Origin: Ophthalmolycus amberensis
Taxonomy: Eukaryota; Chordata; Actinopteri; Perciformes; Zoarcidae
Assembly (NCBI GenBank): GCA_024529925.1
Contig: JAFEUB010000803.1
Location: 559,001-623,000, forward strand
Reading direction: 5' to 3'
DNA: 64,000 nucleotides
Under the pieces are notes generated by a model. It was not told where the DNA came from and did no database searches. It saw only the letters and a list, made by a program, of their open reading frames with translations. Of this stretch, positions 9,427 to 20,264 are shown one piece after another. The translations under genes and the position numbers were made by a program. The first letter of the stretch is position 1. Every line of letters starts with the position of its first letter.

Positions 9427-9684
9427 GTGAATGACTCATATAGAGAGGGAACTGAAACTTCGCCCCTCTCCCCCGTCACGCAGTCTCTTATTGCAACTGG
9501 GGTTCACACAGGAAACAAACGATTTGAATGTGATGTTTGTGGGAAAAGGTTTACAGAGCAGGGAAATCTGAAGGAACACATCAGAGTTCACACAGGAGAG
9601 AAACCATTTGGATGTGATGTTTGTGGGAAAAGATTTACACATAAGGGAAATCTGAAGCAACACATGAGAGTTCACACAGGATAA
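9427..9684 (+). pseudogene. C2H2 zinc-finger fragment (two Krüppel-type fingers)
   Basis: Two complete C2H2 fingers are read: FECDVCGKRFTEQGNLKEH...H and FGCDVCGKRFTHKGNLKQH...H, joined by the standard HTGEKPF linker. The frame then reaches RVHTG and stops at TAA. A partial linker (HTGNKRF) precedes finger one, so at least one more finger is missing upstream. Teleost zinc-finger genes usually have many fingers; two fingers, no effector domain and a stop right after the second linker indicate a fragment or retrocopy. A CAG at about 9480 after a pyrimidine run could be a splice acceptor. The protein would be a DNA-binding regulator if expressed; I infer it is dead. Confidence 0.65.
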
Positions 9685-9685
9685 A

Positions 9686-9720
9686 AATTCATCTTTTCAC
9701 TTTTTTGTGAAAGATGAATT
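9686..9720. repeat. Hairpin immediately after the zinc-finger stop codon
   Basis: AATTCATCTTTTCAC and GTGAAAGATGAATT are reverse complements apart from one bulged T, with a T6 loop. It starts within a few bases of the stop codon. Confidence 0.75.
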
Positions 9721-9826
9721 TCCTAAATATGTTGGTAGGAACCACTGCAGTTTTCATCGTCTTATATTTTCTTCTTTGTTTGTAAATGAAAATAAATGGG
9801 ACGTTTTTTCCAAACATTATATAATT

Positions 9827-9879
9827 CAGTGTGGCTTTGTGGCACAAGGCAGTAAAACTGCCTGTGCCAAAGCACACTG
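9827..9879. repeat. MicroRNA-like imperfect hairpin
   Basis: The left arm (CAGTGTGGCTTTGTGGCAC..) pairs with the right arm (CTGCCTGTGCCAAAGCACAC..) over about 21 base pairs with two or three bulges and a five-base TAAAA loop. It may be a small palindromic MITE; expression cannot be judged. Confidence 0.6.
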
Positions 9880-9896
9880 TATATTATCCATCGGGC

Positions 9897-9897
<1 letters not shown>

Positions 9898-9934
<37 letters not shown>
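9898..9934 (+). repeat. (TAA)n microsatellite
   Basis: About twelve uninterrupted TAA units. Confidence 0.97.
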
Positions 9935-10177
9935 CTTTATCCAAAGTTTGGCGCGCCTCTCCTCACATAGCGTTGCCAACAGCGGCGTGAAAAATACATC
10001 AAGACGTGCGGCCTGATCGGGAATAGTGTGCTATCTATTTTTCGGAGAGATTCGCCAAGCGGATTTCCCAAAAATCCTCAAACTGAGCAAGTTTCAGGAA
10101 AGTTTTGGGTCCGTTTCAGTTTTTATAATGGGTGTGTATTGCGCAGCTCGTTAAGAGCTAGAGTGATAGCATAACCG
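9935..10177. other. Left flank of the Harbinger insertion, no gene
   Basis: No open frame of interest. The sequence continues beyond the Harbinger element at 13733. Confidence 0.5.
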
Positions 10178-10431
10178 TTAAGGTGCGTTCACACCGGACG
10201 CGACGATTTTTTGACGCGCGTCGAGATTACATACAAAGTCTATGCACAGACGCGATGAGACTGGCGCGGCGGACGCGTTTTTGACCGCAAAATCGCCAAT
10301 GCGCGAGTTGAAATTTTTCAACTTCTGCGAAATAATCGTGTGACGCTGTGGCGTGATAGCCTATCAGCGTTGAGTTGCTCCCCCCGTCATCAGTGCCATC
10401 GACTCCTGCTGGTGCTGAATCAGAAACAACA

Positions 10432-11760
10432 ATGGAGGACAAATTAATAGTGGCGGTTTGTGGGTTCCCCGAGCTCTACGATACGTCGTCGTATCTCTAC
10501 CGCGACCGATCTAAAAAAGATATGGCATGGAGGAAAGTAAGTGAGGACGTCGGACAACCTGGTAAGTTATTATTATGTCTTTGTTACTTGATTCTAGCTA
10601 TCGGTTGTACTTTACTAACTAGCTATATGAACCATGTTAGCATGTAACGCTAGCCCAACCACCGGCCGGCTTTTACACTAAATAACGTTACGTTATGCGT
10701 TTGTCAGATGAGATTTGCCGACGGAAGTGGAAGACTCTCAGGGACACCTATTTGAGAAAGAGGAGAGGAGACAGAGAGAAAGAGTGGCTCAGGAGCAGGG
10801 CCATCAAAGAAATGGAAGTACTCTGCGGTTCTGTCTTTCCTCAACCCCTTCGTGACTACCAGGGAGAGTAGCGGTAACATGGGGAGGGTCGAGGGAGACA
10901 GTACCGCAGAGTACTTCACAGGTGCAGGACCACATGTCAGAGGCAGCAGCAGGGCCATCTGAGATTGACAGGAGAGGTTAGTTGAAGTGAAGACACAAAA
11001 CCACAGCATAGTTAAGTCACTACAGAAAATATTAATACAGCTGAAGTAGTAACGACAGGCCAAAGCAGTGCAAGAGTTTTTTTTTTTCATTTGGCAAAGC
11101 CTGGTTCTGTATAGTTTTCATACTTATTAAAAAAAATGTTTCATGAGCAAAAAGAAGTTAGAATAAAGGTGAGTTTTGAACCCTGGGCTCCGGATCTTAA
11201 ACCACTATACTATCATAGCTTTAAAGGCAAATGACTATTTAATTAAAGCAGCACTTTTGAGTCATAAAATTGTTTTATTGTTGATGTTCAAAGATGAACC
11301 AGATCGGTCATCAGAGGACGGTGAGGAAGAACCTCAAGGTGCTGCTGCACCACCCATGGGTATGTACGTCACAAAAGTTGGATTGCATTTTTTTTGTATG
11401 AATACAATTCACGCATTCATGGCTATGTTTTTCACAATGACAAATATTTACTTTACAAGCTATTGTAGTGATGGGATGCAATAGTTTCACAAAATGTTTC
11501 CATGTCATACAGGAAAGAGAAGGGCCCGAAAAAGGCCAAGAGGGATCGAGAAGCAGCGGGAGGTAGAGGAGCGCATTCTGCAGGCCTTGGAAAGAGACAC
11601 CCTTGCTCCACCAGCATCAGAGGACGAACTGTTCATGAAGAGCCTGGTTCCTTCCCTGGAAAGATTGCCACCCCAGCAAAAGGAATATGTTAAATTTCAA
11701 ATTCACAAATTAATTTATGAAGCCAGCACTGTGGTGCTGAATTTGGAACATTTGGAGTAA
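10432..11760 (+). pseudogene. Harbinger accessory DNA-binding protein with MADF and BESS domains
   Basis: Exon 1 (10432-10561, ending at GTAAG) starts MEDKLIVAVCGFPELYDTSS and has the MADF-type pattern of a Myb/SANT-like DNA-binding domain. Exon 2 starts at about 10708 after TTGTCAG with DEICRRKWKTLRDTYLR, the second half of that domain. Near 10755-10790 the frame changes by one before KKWKYSAVLSFLNPF. A short acidic exon lies about 11296-11359, ending at GTATGT. The last exon (11513-11760) is a basic stretch, then DELFMKSLVPSLERLPPQQK, which fits a BESS motif, and ends at TAA. In Harbinger elements this second protein binds the ends and brings the transposase to the nucleus and DNA. The start at 10432 is chosen because the domain begins right there. 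Confidence 0.75.
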
Positions 11761-11883
11761 ACATCTGGGGGACAATCTTTCCAGGGAATGAACCAGGAAT
11801 TTAAAAAAAACAATTACACGTTTTGTATATGTTTTTCTATATATATAGCAGTTTTACACGAAATATATTATCTGTCGATATAT

Positions 11884-11952
11884 TATCTATCTATCTATCT
11901 AGAGAGATATAGATAGATAGATAGATATATATACACACACACACACACACAC
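11884..11952. repeat. Palindromic TATC/GATA and (AC)n microsatellite
   Basis: (TATC)n followed by AGAGAGATA and (GATA)n makes a self-complementary block, followed by a run of (AC)n. It lies between the two Harbinger genes. Confidence 0.92.
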
Positions 11953-12136
11953 TAAGTAACATTGCAGGAAGTTTGCTCAGTAGTAATGTGTGGATGGCTC
12001 TTAAAAGAGCCGTTTTGGATGTGCTTGGGCATTACACGGTGTCTTGCCATGGGACCGTTCCCTCAGCAGAGAAGTAGGATGTGAAGGCCTCCCTCACCCT
12101 GATGGCCTCTCTTGCCGAGTTGTTGGCAGCAATTCT

Positions 12137-13577
12137 TCACAGATCTGGCAGTGGCTCCACCTCTCCAACCGGTATGGTCACTGCAGTTGTTGGGGTGGTT
12201 TTCCGCAGGAAGTTATGCAGAACACATGTAGCCTTCACACACTTCTCTGCAACTTCTGGGTGGACCTCAATGGCTCACCTGTACATCCTCCACTGAGAAG
12301 AAAGGATCCCAAAGGCATTCTCCACAACCAACTGAGCTCGGCAGAGACGGTAATTGAAGATCCGGCGGCCCCTTGGAAGGATGCGGCCGAGGAATGGCCT
12401 CATGAAATTGTTTCTCAGTGGAAAGGCCTCGTCAGCAACAAAGACGTGTGGCTGAAGTCCTTGGTGGTCAGCTCCTGGTAGTGGCAGGTCAGCAGGCAGT
12501 TGGAGGGTGCCAGATTTAAGAGCTTGACCAAAAGCTAAGTTGGCCAGACTCCCACCATCGCTGGTTCTTCCGTAGCCTCCGACATCAATCAGCCGGAAAC
12601 AATATTTCGCATCCACAACTGCCAGGAGAACTAATGAGAATGTTCCCCTGTAGTTGAAGAACTGAGATCCGGAATTAGCAGGGGCTTTGAGGACAACATG
12701 CTTTCCATCCAGTGCTCCACAGCAGAGAGGAAAATTCCACCGCTCCTCAAACTGCACAGCAATTGATCTCCACTCCTCTGTGGTGGGCACAGCCATGAAC
12801 TCCTCCACAAGGCAGTCCCAAATAGCTGTGGTAACATCTGGGACGATACTGGAGACAGTGGAGACCCCAACACGGAAGCTGTTTGCGATGGTTCTAAAAG
12901 GAGTCACCAGTAGCAAGATATCTGCAGCACAGAAAAACATTCAATTTAACAGAGTTATATTGAAGACACTGTAGCTGCTAATAGAAGTCGTTTTTATTGA
13001 TATGACTGCACAGCTGCCGTCATGAATAATAAACATCTTAAATGCTGGTGATTTTCCATAACAAGTTGCATAGTATGTAGATATGTGTATAATCAAAAGC
13101 ATGACTGTCGTAACTATGCCTTATTAAGATTACGTTATTTTGAGTATTGTCGGAGTTCGGATCCATCATGGATCCAAACTCAGAAAAACTCAGAAAAACT
13201 ATGTTAAAGTGGCTTCCTTGCCCTGTTGTGGACAGACAATGCCTGAACTTATTTCATTAATTAATTTTATGAAACTGCCACTCACCGGAGACAGATGGAC
13301 AGGCGCTCCGCAGCGGAACGCCTGTAGTTGGTGTCAGTCGAGAAATCCTGGGACCGACCCGAGCCAACAGGTCATCAAACTGGCTAATGGTTAGCCTCAT
13401 GTAGCGCTGTAAGCGGCAGTCATCCAGACGTAGTTCCTGGAGAAGTCTGTGAAATTCACCGAGCTGTGTGCGCCTACGGATGCTATTATGAACCCAGAGA
13501 CGACGGCGTTTGGCATTCCGACGTTTGAGGGACTTCCACAACACGTATAAAGCAGAAATTGTCCTTATTCCTTTCAT
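12137..13577 (-). pseudogene. Harbinger DDE transposase (HARBI1-like), two exons
   Basis: Exon 1 runs 13577 down to 13286: start MKGIRTISALYVLWKSLKRR, then an HTH-type region (LQRYMRLTISQFDDLL) and a consensus donor GTGAG. Exon 2 starts at 12921 after a CTGCAG acceptor and holds the catalytic region: GALDGKH (first Asp), DVGGYGRTSDGG (second Asp) and VVENAFGI (Glu). Two lesions are visible. A one-base frameshift lies near 13333-13345, because TNYRRSAAERLSICLR is only open in the next frame. An in-frame TGA at 12275-12277 follows WRMYR; the frame then continues to a TGA at 12137. The TGA is at a position where an arginine would fit, suggesting a CGA to TGA change. An intact protein would cut and join the element ends. 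Confidence 0.85.
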
Positions 13578-13732
13578 GGTTGATAGCCGAAAGAAATGGC
13601 GGCCAGGTGAACGGCTTCCAGGACGATAAACCACACCCCTTCTCCGGCACGAAGCGATTTTGCGGCTGTTTGGTGTGAACACGACCGGCGGCGCGTCAAA
13701 AAATCAACGCGTTTGGTGTGAACACGGCTTTA

Positions 13733-14180
13733 GAGTGGAGCGGAGCAGGAAAATCTTCTGTGATTTTTCCAAACAAATTGCTCCAGCTCCCACAATTTTT
13801 ACTCTTGAAACACCATTTTGGCCAAAAAGCTTGGAAATGTTGTGCTGGTCGCAGTAAAGTGTCTCTGGAATCCAACGGACTTACACATTTGGCTCAGGGA
13901 GCCACAGGGCGACATGAACTCCAACCAACTGCTCCATTAGACTCCATGTTAAATCTCACCACTAATTTCTCAAAGAACGCAGACGGTACCAGTTTTGTCT
14001 ATTGCGCTTGAGCTCACATTATTAACACCACAAACAAAAAACACATCAGCGCGTTTGCCAGTCGTATCTCTCTCACGGTATCCATATTTTATTGATTAGT
14101 CTCATGGTTTTGGTATGAAGGGCATATGTTTGACAGGTAGTTTTGTTGAAAATCACTGTTCACTCTCTCTCTTAAGTAGC
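13733..14180. other. Right flank of the Harbinger insertion, no gene
   Basis: The sequence looks like part of an older interspersed repeat (GAGTGGAGCGGAGCAGGAAA). The 97-codon open frame here has no recognisable content. Confidence 0.4.
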
Positions 14181-14188
14181 CTCGAACA

Positions 14189-15075
14189 CAGTGTTTCTCA
14201 ACTGGTGGATCGCGACCCAAAAGTGGGTCGCGGACCCGTTTTCAGTGGGTTGCGGGCCATTGCCTGACAAAAAAAAAAATAATAATTTTTGATTTTATTT
14301 TGAAGGGCATTTTTTTTATGCAGCGGAATTATTCCGGCATTTACGGCACTTGTTCCATGGTGCAGGAAAAACACCTACCAATGCGTTGTGAATCACATCA
14401 CGTGATGCAGCTCAGCCAATCAAATATGAGTATTCTGACAAGTTTCCTGACTTGAGTGAGATGTACACACCGTGACACACGGGGGAGAGACGAGGATACA
14501 GAGAGCAGAGCAGGACTATTGAGGTGTGGGTTGTGAAAGTCAAATCATAGGACGATCTCCAAAAGAGAGAAATGTCCAGAGAGACCAGAGTCATTAGACT
14601 CTGACTGGACAGACTCATAGAGGTGAATTCTTCAAACACTAATTTCTCTTTTTGGAAGATGAGAAAAATATAATATTGTGGATTTTTCACTTCACCCTGA
14701 ATGGACTGAGTTTAAAGCTGCAGCGTAATTCAGTGAAAATATTTTTCCTAAATTGAATTTCATTACGTAATTTATTTTTTAATCCAGCCATTATTTTACT
14801 TGAAATGAGAAGAACATGTATTCATGTATTTCTAATCCATCCAGTTCAATTTGAAAAATGAGAATAATATTTGTTCAAATATAATTGATGTGTGCTTTCT
14901 TTATTTGATTTGACAGTTGTTTACTACACAGAGACGTTACTACTACTAGATTGCTTGAATATAGATATACCCAAATTCGATCGATTGATCGATAGATATA
15001 ATTTGGGTGGTGGGTCCCGGCTTGTCATTAAGGGGTGATGGTGGGTCCCGCAGCCAGACCAGTTGAGAACCACTG
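14189..15075. mobile_element. Non-autonomous hAT element (MITE)
   Basis: The left end CAGTGTTTCTCAACTGG and the reverse complement of the right end, CAGTGGTTCTCAACTGG, are inverted repeats. The flanking 8-mers are CTCGAACA (14181-14188) and CTCTAACA (15076-15083), a target duplication with one difference. No transposase frame is present. The interior is related to the MITE at 88-1103. Confidence 0.85.
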
Positions 15076-15083
15076 CTCTAACA

Positions 15084-15449
15084 CACAGGTGCTCCATTCA
15101 CCAACATGCACACAGAATTAGACAAAGCTAACTGTGAAATCACGTTAGTAAATGGTGTTGAAGATGCATTTAATAAACAGCAAGGGGTTAATGTTACCGT
15201 CCCTCATAATGTAAACTGAACGGCGTTACGCAGCAAGCTGCCGTTCAGTCAATTCAATGACGCCTGAGTCATTACAGAGCAACAGCAGAAGCTCACTTTG
15301 TGTAAGTCTAGTCTGAGTTCACCAGAAGCAGGCTTCAGTAAAGTGAAAGTAAATCACCAGGTTGTGCTTTATGAGAATAACTATCAGTAAAAGGTAGTAG
15401 GGTCATGTAAGCAGAACTAAGATAATTCATTATTCCATGAAGAGAATGT
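15084..15449. other. No gene; one short hairpin
   Basis: Contains a perfect 10-bp inverted repeat ACTGAACGGC/GCCGTTCAGT at 15215-15249. Nothing else is recognised. Confidence 0.5.
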
Positions 15450-15886
15450 TGTTACGGTTGGTTATTCTGGACCCATGCGCAGACACCGGGACAACAGGGT
15501 AGGTGAAAAAAAAAGGTTTTATTTAGTCGTTTGTGGAGCCGGTGGAACATGCAGGTAGGAAGGAAGGTGAGGCGGTGTGAGTGGCGACGGGGCACGGGAA
15601 TCTTGGAGCACAAGAAAAACAAAGCAAACTAACTGTTCAGACGAGGTAAAACTCAGCGGCGCCGAGGCTGTAGTTACCACTGAGTTGAAGAAACAATCTG
15701 GCGATGAGACTGAAGGAAGCTGGGGTATTTGAGTAGTCGGTGATGATGGTCTGATTGTTGGCAGGTGTGGAGATGAGCCCAGGTGCCGGATGATTGAAGC
15801 CGCGCCCATGCCATACACACACACACTGACAGAGAATACAGAGGGGAGACACCGACACGAGCTGAGGTCACAGCGGAGCCGTGACA
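15450..15886 (-). mobile_element. Solo LTR (437 bp) with 5-bp target duplication
   Basis: Ends are TGTTACGG...CCGTGACA on the plus strand, so the LTR begins TGTCACGG and ends in CA on the minus strand. AATGT is present on both sides (15445-15449 and 15887-15891). The orientation is inferred from likeness of TGTCACGGC to the LTR at 58696. No internal retroelement genes remain, which fits LTR-LTR recombination. The family is probably Ty3/Gypsy, but that is by resemblance only. Confidence 0.82.
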
Positions 15887-15891
15887 AATGT

Positions 15892-16837
15892 ATAATGAAG
15901 TCATTGTATTTTTTAAGGTCGCCATAGGTCCTACATATATTCTTGACATTTTTTGGGGGCAAATGTGCCATCATGCAGGAATGGAAAGTTATTCCTGCAG
16001 GTGTCCACCTCCTGCATGCCTTTTACATAAACCTCTTGTGATAGCCTACCTGGTGCAGTGTTGGGCGGATTTCTTTCACAGACAGGGAATCTATAGTAAA
16101 ATAATAATAATAGTATTAAGAGGCGTCTGTTTGCAAAAGTACCACAGACTGTTGTTTTTCTAATATTCAGCCAGAGGATGGGTTTAAAATCCACATCAAC
16201 GTTTAACATGTAAGGATGTTTCTCTTGTTTTCTCCTCTTCATTAAAAATACATGACAGTACCTCATTACTCAAATAAAATGCACTTCATCAGAAAGTCTT
16301 TCAAAGTCAGAAATGCATGTAAAAATACCCATAAAATACACATTTCAGTCAGTTTTCAAGTGTTGCCTGTGTATTCTCAGGACTTTCATGAGTGATCACT
16401 AATACTGTCTTTTAAACATTTAATCGAGTGGATGTGTACATATGCATGTTTCTAGTTAGGTTTTAAATACATAAAAATGGGTTCTTGATTTATGAGGAAA
16501 TTCTGTAGTTGAGACATTTAATCTCCATTGAACATGTTATTTGTCCTGTTATTATTAAATTATACAATAGATATAGCTTTGTGATTCTATTTAGGCCAGC
16601 AGAGAAGGCCTTGCAGGCCCTGACGGCCCACCACTGCTCTATGTATAGGCTGCATATGTTGGATAATAAGCAACATGAAATTATTTCCACCATATATTTC
16701 ATCTTTTATGGAATATTTAAATCCATGAAATACTGTCAAGAAAAATGTAACTAAACATCGTACAAAAAGTCAGGAAATTAGTGTTTGGTAGATTATTTCT
16801 CTGTTGTAACAATGCTTCTTGGCAATAACTGTTATAC
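15892..16837. other. No gene seen
   Basis: AT-rich single-copy-looking sequence. Short frames (up to 111 codons on the minus strand) lack any motif. Confidence 0.5.
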
Positions 16838-17716
16838 CGTTGGAAAGCCGTTTATTTACCTTTCAAACGGTGCCCCATTTGTAAGGAACATGCATTTCTG
16901 GGATGAGCAGCACAGCTGAGTATGTGGGTTGCGCCCATGAAAAATTTGCCAAATCTTCTCCGCCAATGACAAACAGCGTATTCTGCTGTCTTTATTATCA
17001 TGTTGGGCCAGAAAAACAAACAATGACTGTTCATCAGCAAAAGTCAAGAAAAATTAAAGCTGCGAGCAGCGATGAACGGGCCCTCGCAATCTACAGCACT
17101 CCTCAGGCCATGAGTGTTATCAAGCATGTGAAGTTTGGGACCGTTTGGGACTGAACAAGTCCAGCTGAGTTGCATCAGACATTTCCTTTAGCCAGTAGGC
17201 TTTGCGGGTTTACTGTAGCGCCCCCTAGTGGTCGAATGCAAAACAATTATCAGGGTATGTTACTGGATGCGATGTGCACATATGCTGAATATTTTGGGAA
17301 TTTAGAACAAATGGTTGAGAAGTTATGTGTATTGATATTTTGCCACGCACCTAAGAAGTGTATTGGTCCATATATTGTAAACGTAAAGAGATATCAAAAA
17401 GATTTTTATAACTTTTGATGATCTAGATCCACTTATGATCCACAGCGAATTTCGTAGAAATCGGAGCCAGCGTGTAGGAGTTCGCAAAAATGTGTTTTTT
17501 TTCACTAAAGTGAAAATGGCTGACTTCCGGTTGGGTTTAGAGCTTTGAGCTCCAGGGGCTTTTTTTGTCAGTCTACATGTGATACATCTGTTTACCAAAT
17601 GTTACATATCTAAATTTTATATATAGATAGTGAAAACGTACGTAGGGCTGCATCGTTGAAATATTGTATAAATTCATACAAAATTGAAAATGGCAGACTT
17701 CCGGTAGGGTTTAGAG
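16838..17716 (+). repeat. Teleost interspersed repeat, unit 1 (left part)
   Basis: Contains AAAGCTGCGAGCAGCGATGA near 17057 and GCGCCCCCTAGTGGTCGAAT near 17218, words of a repeat that recurs in many fish genomes. A core of about 300 bp (GATGTGCACATATGCTG... to ...AAAATGGC) occurs again at 20840 and 21805. Unit 1 is interrupted at 17717 by a hAT element and resumes near 20265. Confidence 0.7.
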
Positions 17717-20264
17717 CAGGGGTGTCCAAACTTTTTGCAAAGAGGGCCAAATTTGATAAAGTGAAGATGCCCGGTGGCCAATAGTTCCTTCTGACATTTT
17801 TTTAACCACAAAAGTTACATGAAAATACACACTGTTATAAAACAATTTTCATTGTCACAATTACCTTTATTTTTCAAATGACAATGTAACCAAATATAAG
17901 CCACTCAGGCAGACGTGAACAACTCTAAAAACACAATTCTGCCTTTCATTCAGTCAGATAACATTGAACAAACTGTATAGAATACCTTCAATTTCCATGA
18001 GTTAAATATCTTTGCCTCATGAACATTTTAAACAGGAGTTATAAGTAATGCAAAGTGGTCTGTTATCATTAAACTTTAAAACAAGTGAATTTTGCCTTTG
18101 TCTTTTACAAGATCTTTCAGAAAGCAATAGTTTGTGTCACATCTACAGGTACATAACATCAACAGTTATAACACATATCTTATTCAAGAGTTTAATAACA
18201 TAAGTTCCATAAGTCCAAGTGCATTAGTGTGCTTTAGGCTTTTCACTGTTAATAGTGACAGATGTTACCGTTCAAAACACTCAATTTCAGATTGATCAAG
18301 GAACAGATAACTTGCTGACACTAATGGGAAGGGTGATACTGCGATCTAGATTTAAGTAAAGAGGCCAGGTCTGGCTTGAGAGCAGTGGTTGAGATGCGTA
18401 AAATGTCACGCAAGTGGGAGTCACTCATCCTTGACCTCAATCGGTTCTTGTTAAAGTTCATGACTGAGAATGTTTGCTCACAAATATGTGGAGCCGAATA
18501 AGCTCAGCATTTTCTTAGCGAATGACCGCATTTCTGGAAACCTGCTTTTGTCCAGCTGCCGGTAAAAGTCAACAAGAGAACACTGCTGGTGTTTTCCGCG
18601 GCACTCATCGTCACACTGCAGCTCAATGAGCTCCAGCTGCAGCTGTGGAGGAGCATCATTATGGTCCACGGAGAAGGGAGAAGAGAACAGCAACATGTCC
18701 TTTTCAATAACTGCAAAGTCCCGAAAGCGTTTGTTAAATTCCACAGAAAGAGATGCGATAGCTGTTGCGTAACTCTTCATTTGCGCACCGATGTTGTCCT
18801 GTGGGAAACTGTCAATGACCTCTTTCAAAGCTGGGAAGTGCACGGTGCAGGGCTCGGTTTGGGACAAGTGTCTTTGGAAAAGTTGCAGTTTGGTTCCAAA
18901 AGCCTTGATGTGAGCGTATAGCTGGCTCACCACTGCATCTTTTCCTTGAAGATTAACATTCAGCGCATTCAGATGCTTTGTTATGTCAACCAAAAAAGCC
19001 AGATTTGCCAGCCATACAGGATCGGACAGTTCTTCCATTGGTTGTCCCTTCTCACCCAAAAAATGTCCAATTTCCTCTTTGAGAGAGAAAAATCGCTGCA
19101 GTGCGGACCCCCGACTTAGCCACCTCACATCGTTGTGATATATTACGTCACCGTATTCAGCCTGGATGTCACGCAAGAACTGCTGAAACTGTCGGTGGGT
19201 TAGAGCTTTAGAGCGAATAGAATTGATTGCCTTTGCCACTGGTTTCATAACATCGTCAAATTTGAGATGTTTGGCGCAGAGAGCCTGCTGGTGAATGATA
19301 CAGTGAAGTTTGATAGCGTTACCTGCTTCTTCGCTGACTTTATTGCAGATCAATGTGGACAATCCACTTCGCTCACCAGCCATGGCAGGCGCACCATCGG
19401 TAATGATCCCAGAAACTTTACTCCACGGTAGTTTCATATCATCAACAGCTTCACAAACAGAAACGAATAAATCTGTTCCTCTGGTTTGCCCTTTAAGGCT
19501 TTTGAGGTCAAGCAGCTCCTCTGTCACGTTCATGTTGTCATCAACTCCTCTTAAAAAAATAAGTAGTTGTGCAGTGTCAGATGCATCGGTGCTTTCATCG
19601 CAGGCTAATGAGAAATAATCAAAAGCCCCTCCCCTGTCCCCCAGTTGTCTGAATATCTGACGATATGTCCTCAACTCTCCGTGCCACAGTGTTGCGTGCC
19701 AGGCAAACATTCATAAATTCTTGCTTCTTCTCGGGGCAAATGTTCTCCACCATTTTCATGACACAGTCTTTGATGAACGCACCTTCAGTAAAAGGTTTGC
19801 CATGTTTAGCTATTAACATGGCCACTTCGTAGCTGGCTTTTGTTATGTTTTCCTTTGACTCAGAGGCCCGCGTGAAGAATCGCTGTTGTGATGCCAGAGC
19901 AGCTTGGAGTTGCTTCACTTTTTCAGCGCGGTCACTCCCTGTTAGCTTGTCGTACGTTGTAGCATGTTTAGTCTCGTAGTGTCTCTTTACGTTGAAATCC
20001 TTAAACAAGGCAACCGCCTCTTTACAAATTAGACAAACACAATTGCCTCGATTTTCAGTGAAGAAGTATTGTAATTCCCACCGCTCCTGAAAGCGGCGGC
20101 CCTCACTGTCAACTTTTCTCTTTTTTTTTGCGGTCGCCATGGCAGAAATGATTTGAGAAGGGTTCGCGGCACGGATGCAGAGCCAGATAGCATTAGAACG
20201 GTGCTGCCACCGTGTGGTGAAAGGAGGAATTACATCTTTACATTTGTATGATTTATTTATTCTG
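17717..20264 (-). mobile_element. hAT element carrying a transposase gene; right end lost
   Basis: The left end CAGGGGTGTCCAAACTTTTT is a standard hAT (Charlie-like) terminus. The expected reverse-complement terminus is not present before the host repeat resumes near 20265, and about 120 bp of the host repeat is missing there too. A deletion has therefore removed the right terminus and its target duplication. The interior is one minus-strand transposase gene. Confidence 0.8.
18321..20140 (-). pseudogene. hAT transposase-derived gene of the GTF2IRD2/ZBED-like group, frameshifted
   Basis: The first piece (20140 down to about 19650) starts MATAKKKRKVDSEGRRF, with a nuclear-localisation-like basic start and a finger-like CLICKE...H...TKH region. 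The second frame (to 18478) holds CDESTDASDTAQLLIF, ITDGAPAM and LHCIIHQQALC, the hAT catalytic-core landmarks, and DVRWLSRG. A third frame downstream (MNFNKNRLRSRMSDSHLRD, ending at a TAG complementary to 18321-18323) is the C-terminal dimerisation end. So there are two frameshifts, near 19650 and near 18485, and no premature stop otherwise. These proteins are transposases or transposase-derived genes; the flanking terminus shows this is a transposon copy. Confidence 0.85.

Larger units (their letters stand above)
10181..13729. mobile_element. PIF/Harbinger DNA transposon, both genes present
   Basis: The left end AGGTGCGTTCACACCGGACG and the reverse complement of the right end AGCCGTGTTCACACCAAACG are terminal inverted repeats that stay similar for about 40 bp, through GATTTTTTGACGCGC in both. 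TTA lies on each side (10178-10180 and 13730-13732), the 3-bp target duplication typical of Harbinger. Two convergent spliced genes are inside: a MADF/BESS protein on + and a DDE transposase on -. Both are damaged by frameshifts or a stop, so this copy cannot move by itself, but its ends look usable by a helper. Confidence 0.93.

Noticed and set aside
12044..12481. 145-codon frame on +
   Set aside because: Antisense of the Harbinger transposase, which has DDE motifs in the other direction.
15519..15974. 151-codon frame on -
   Set aside because: Runs through and beyond a solo LTR; no motif.
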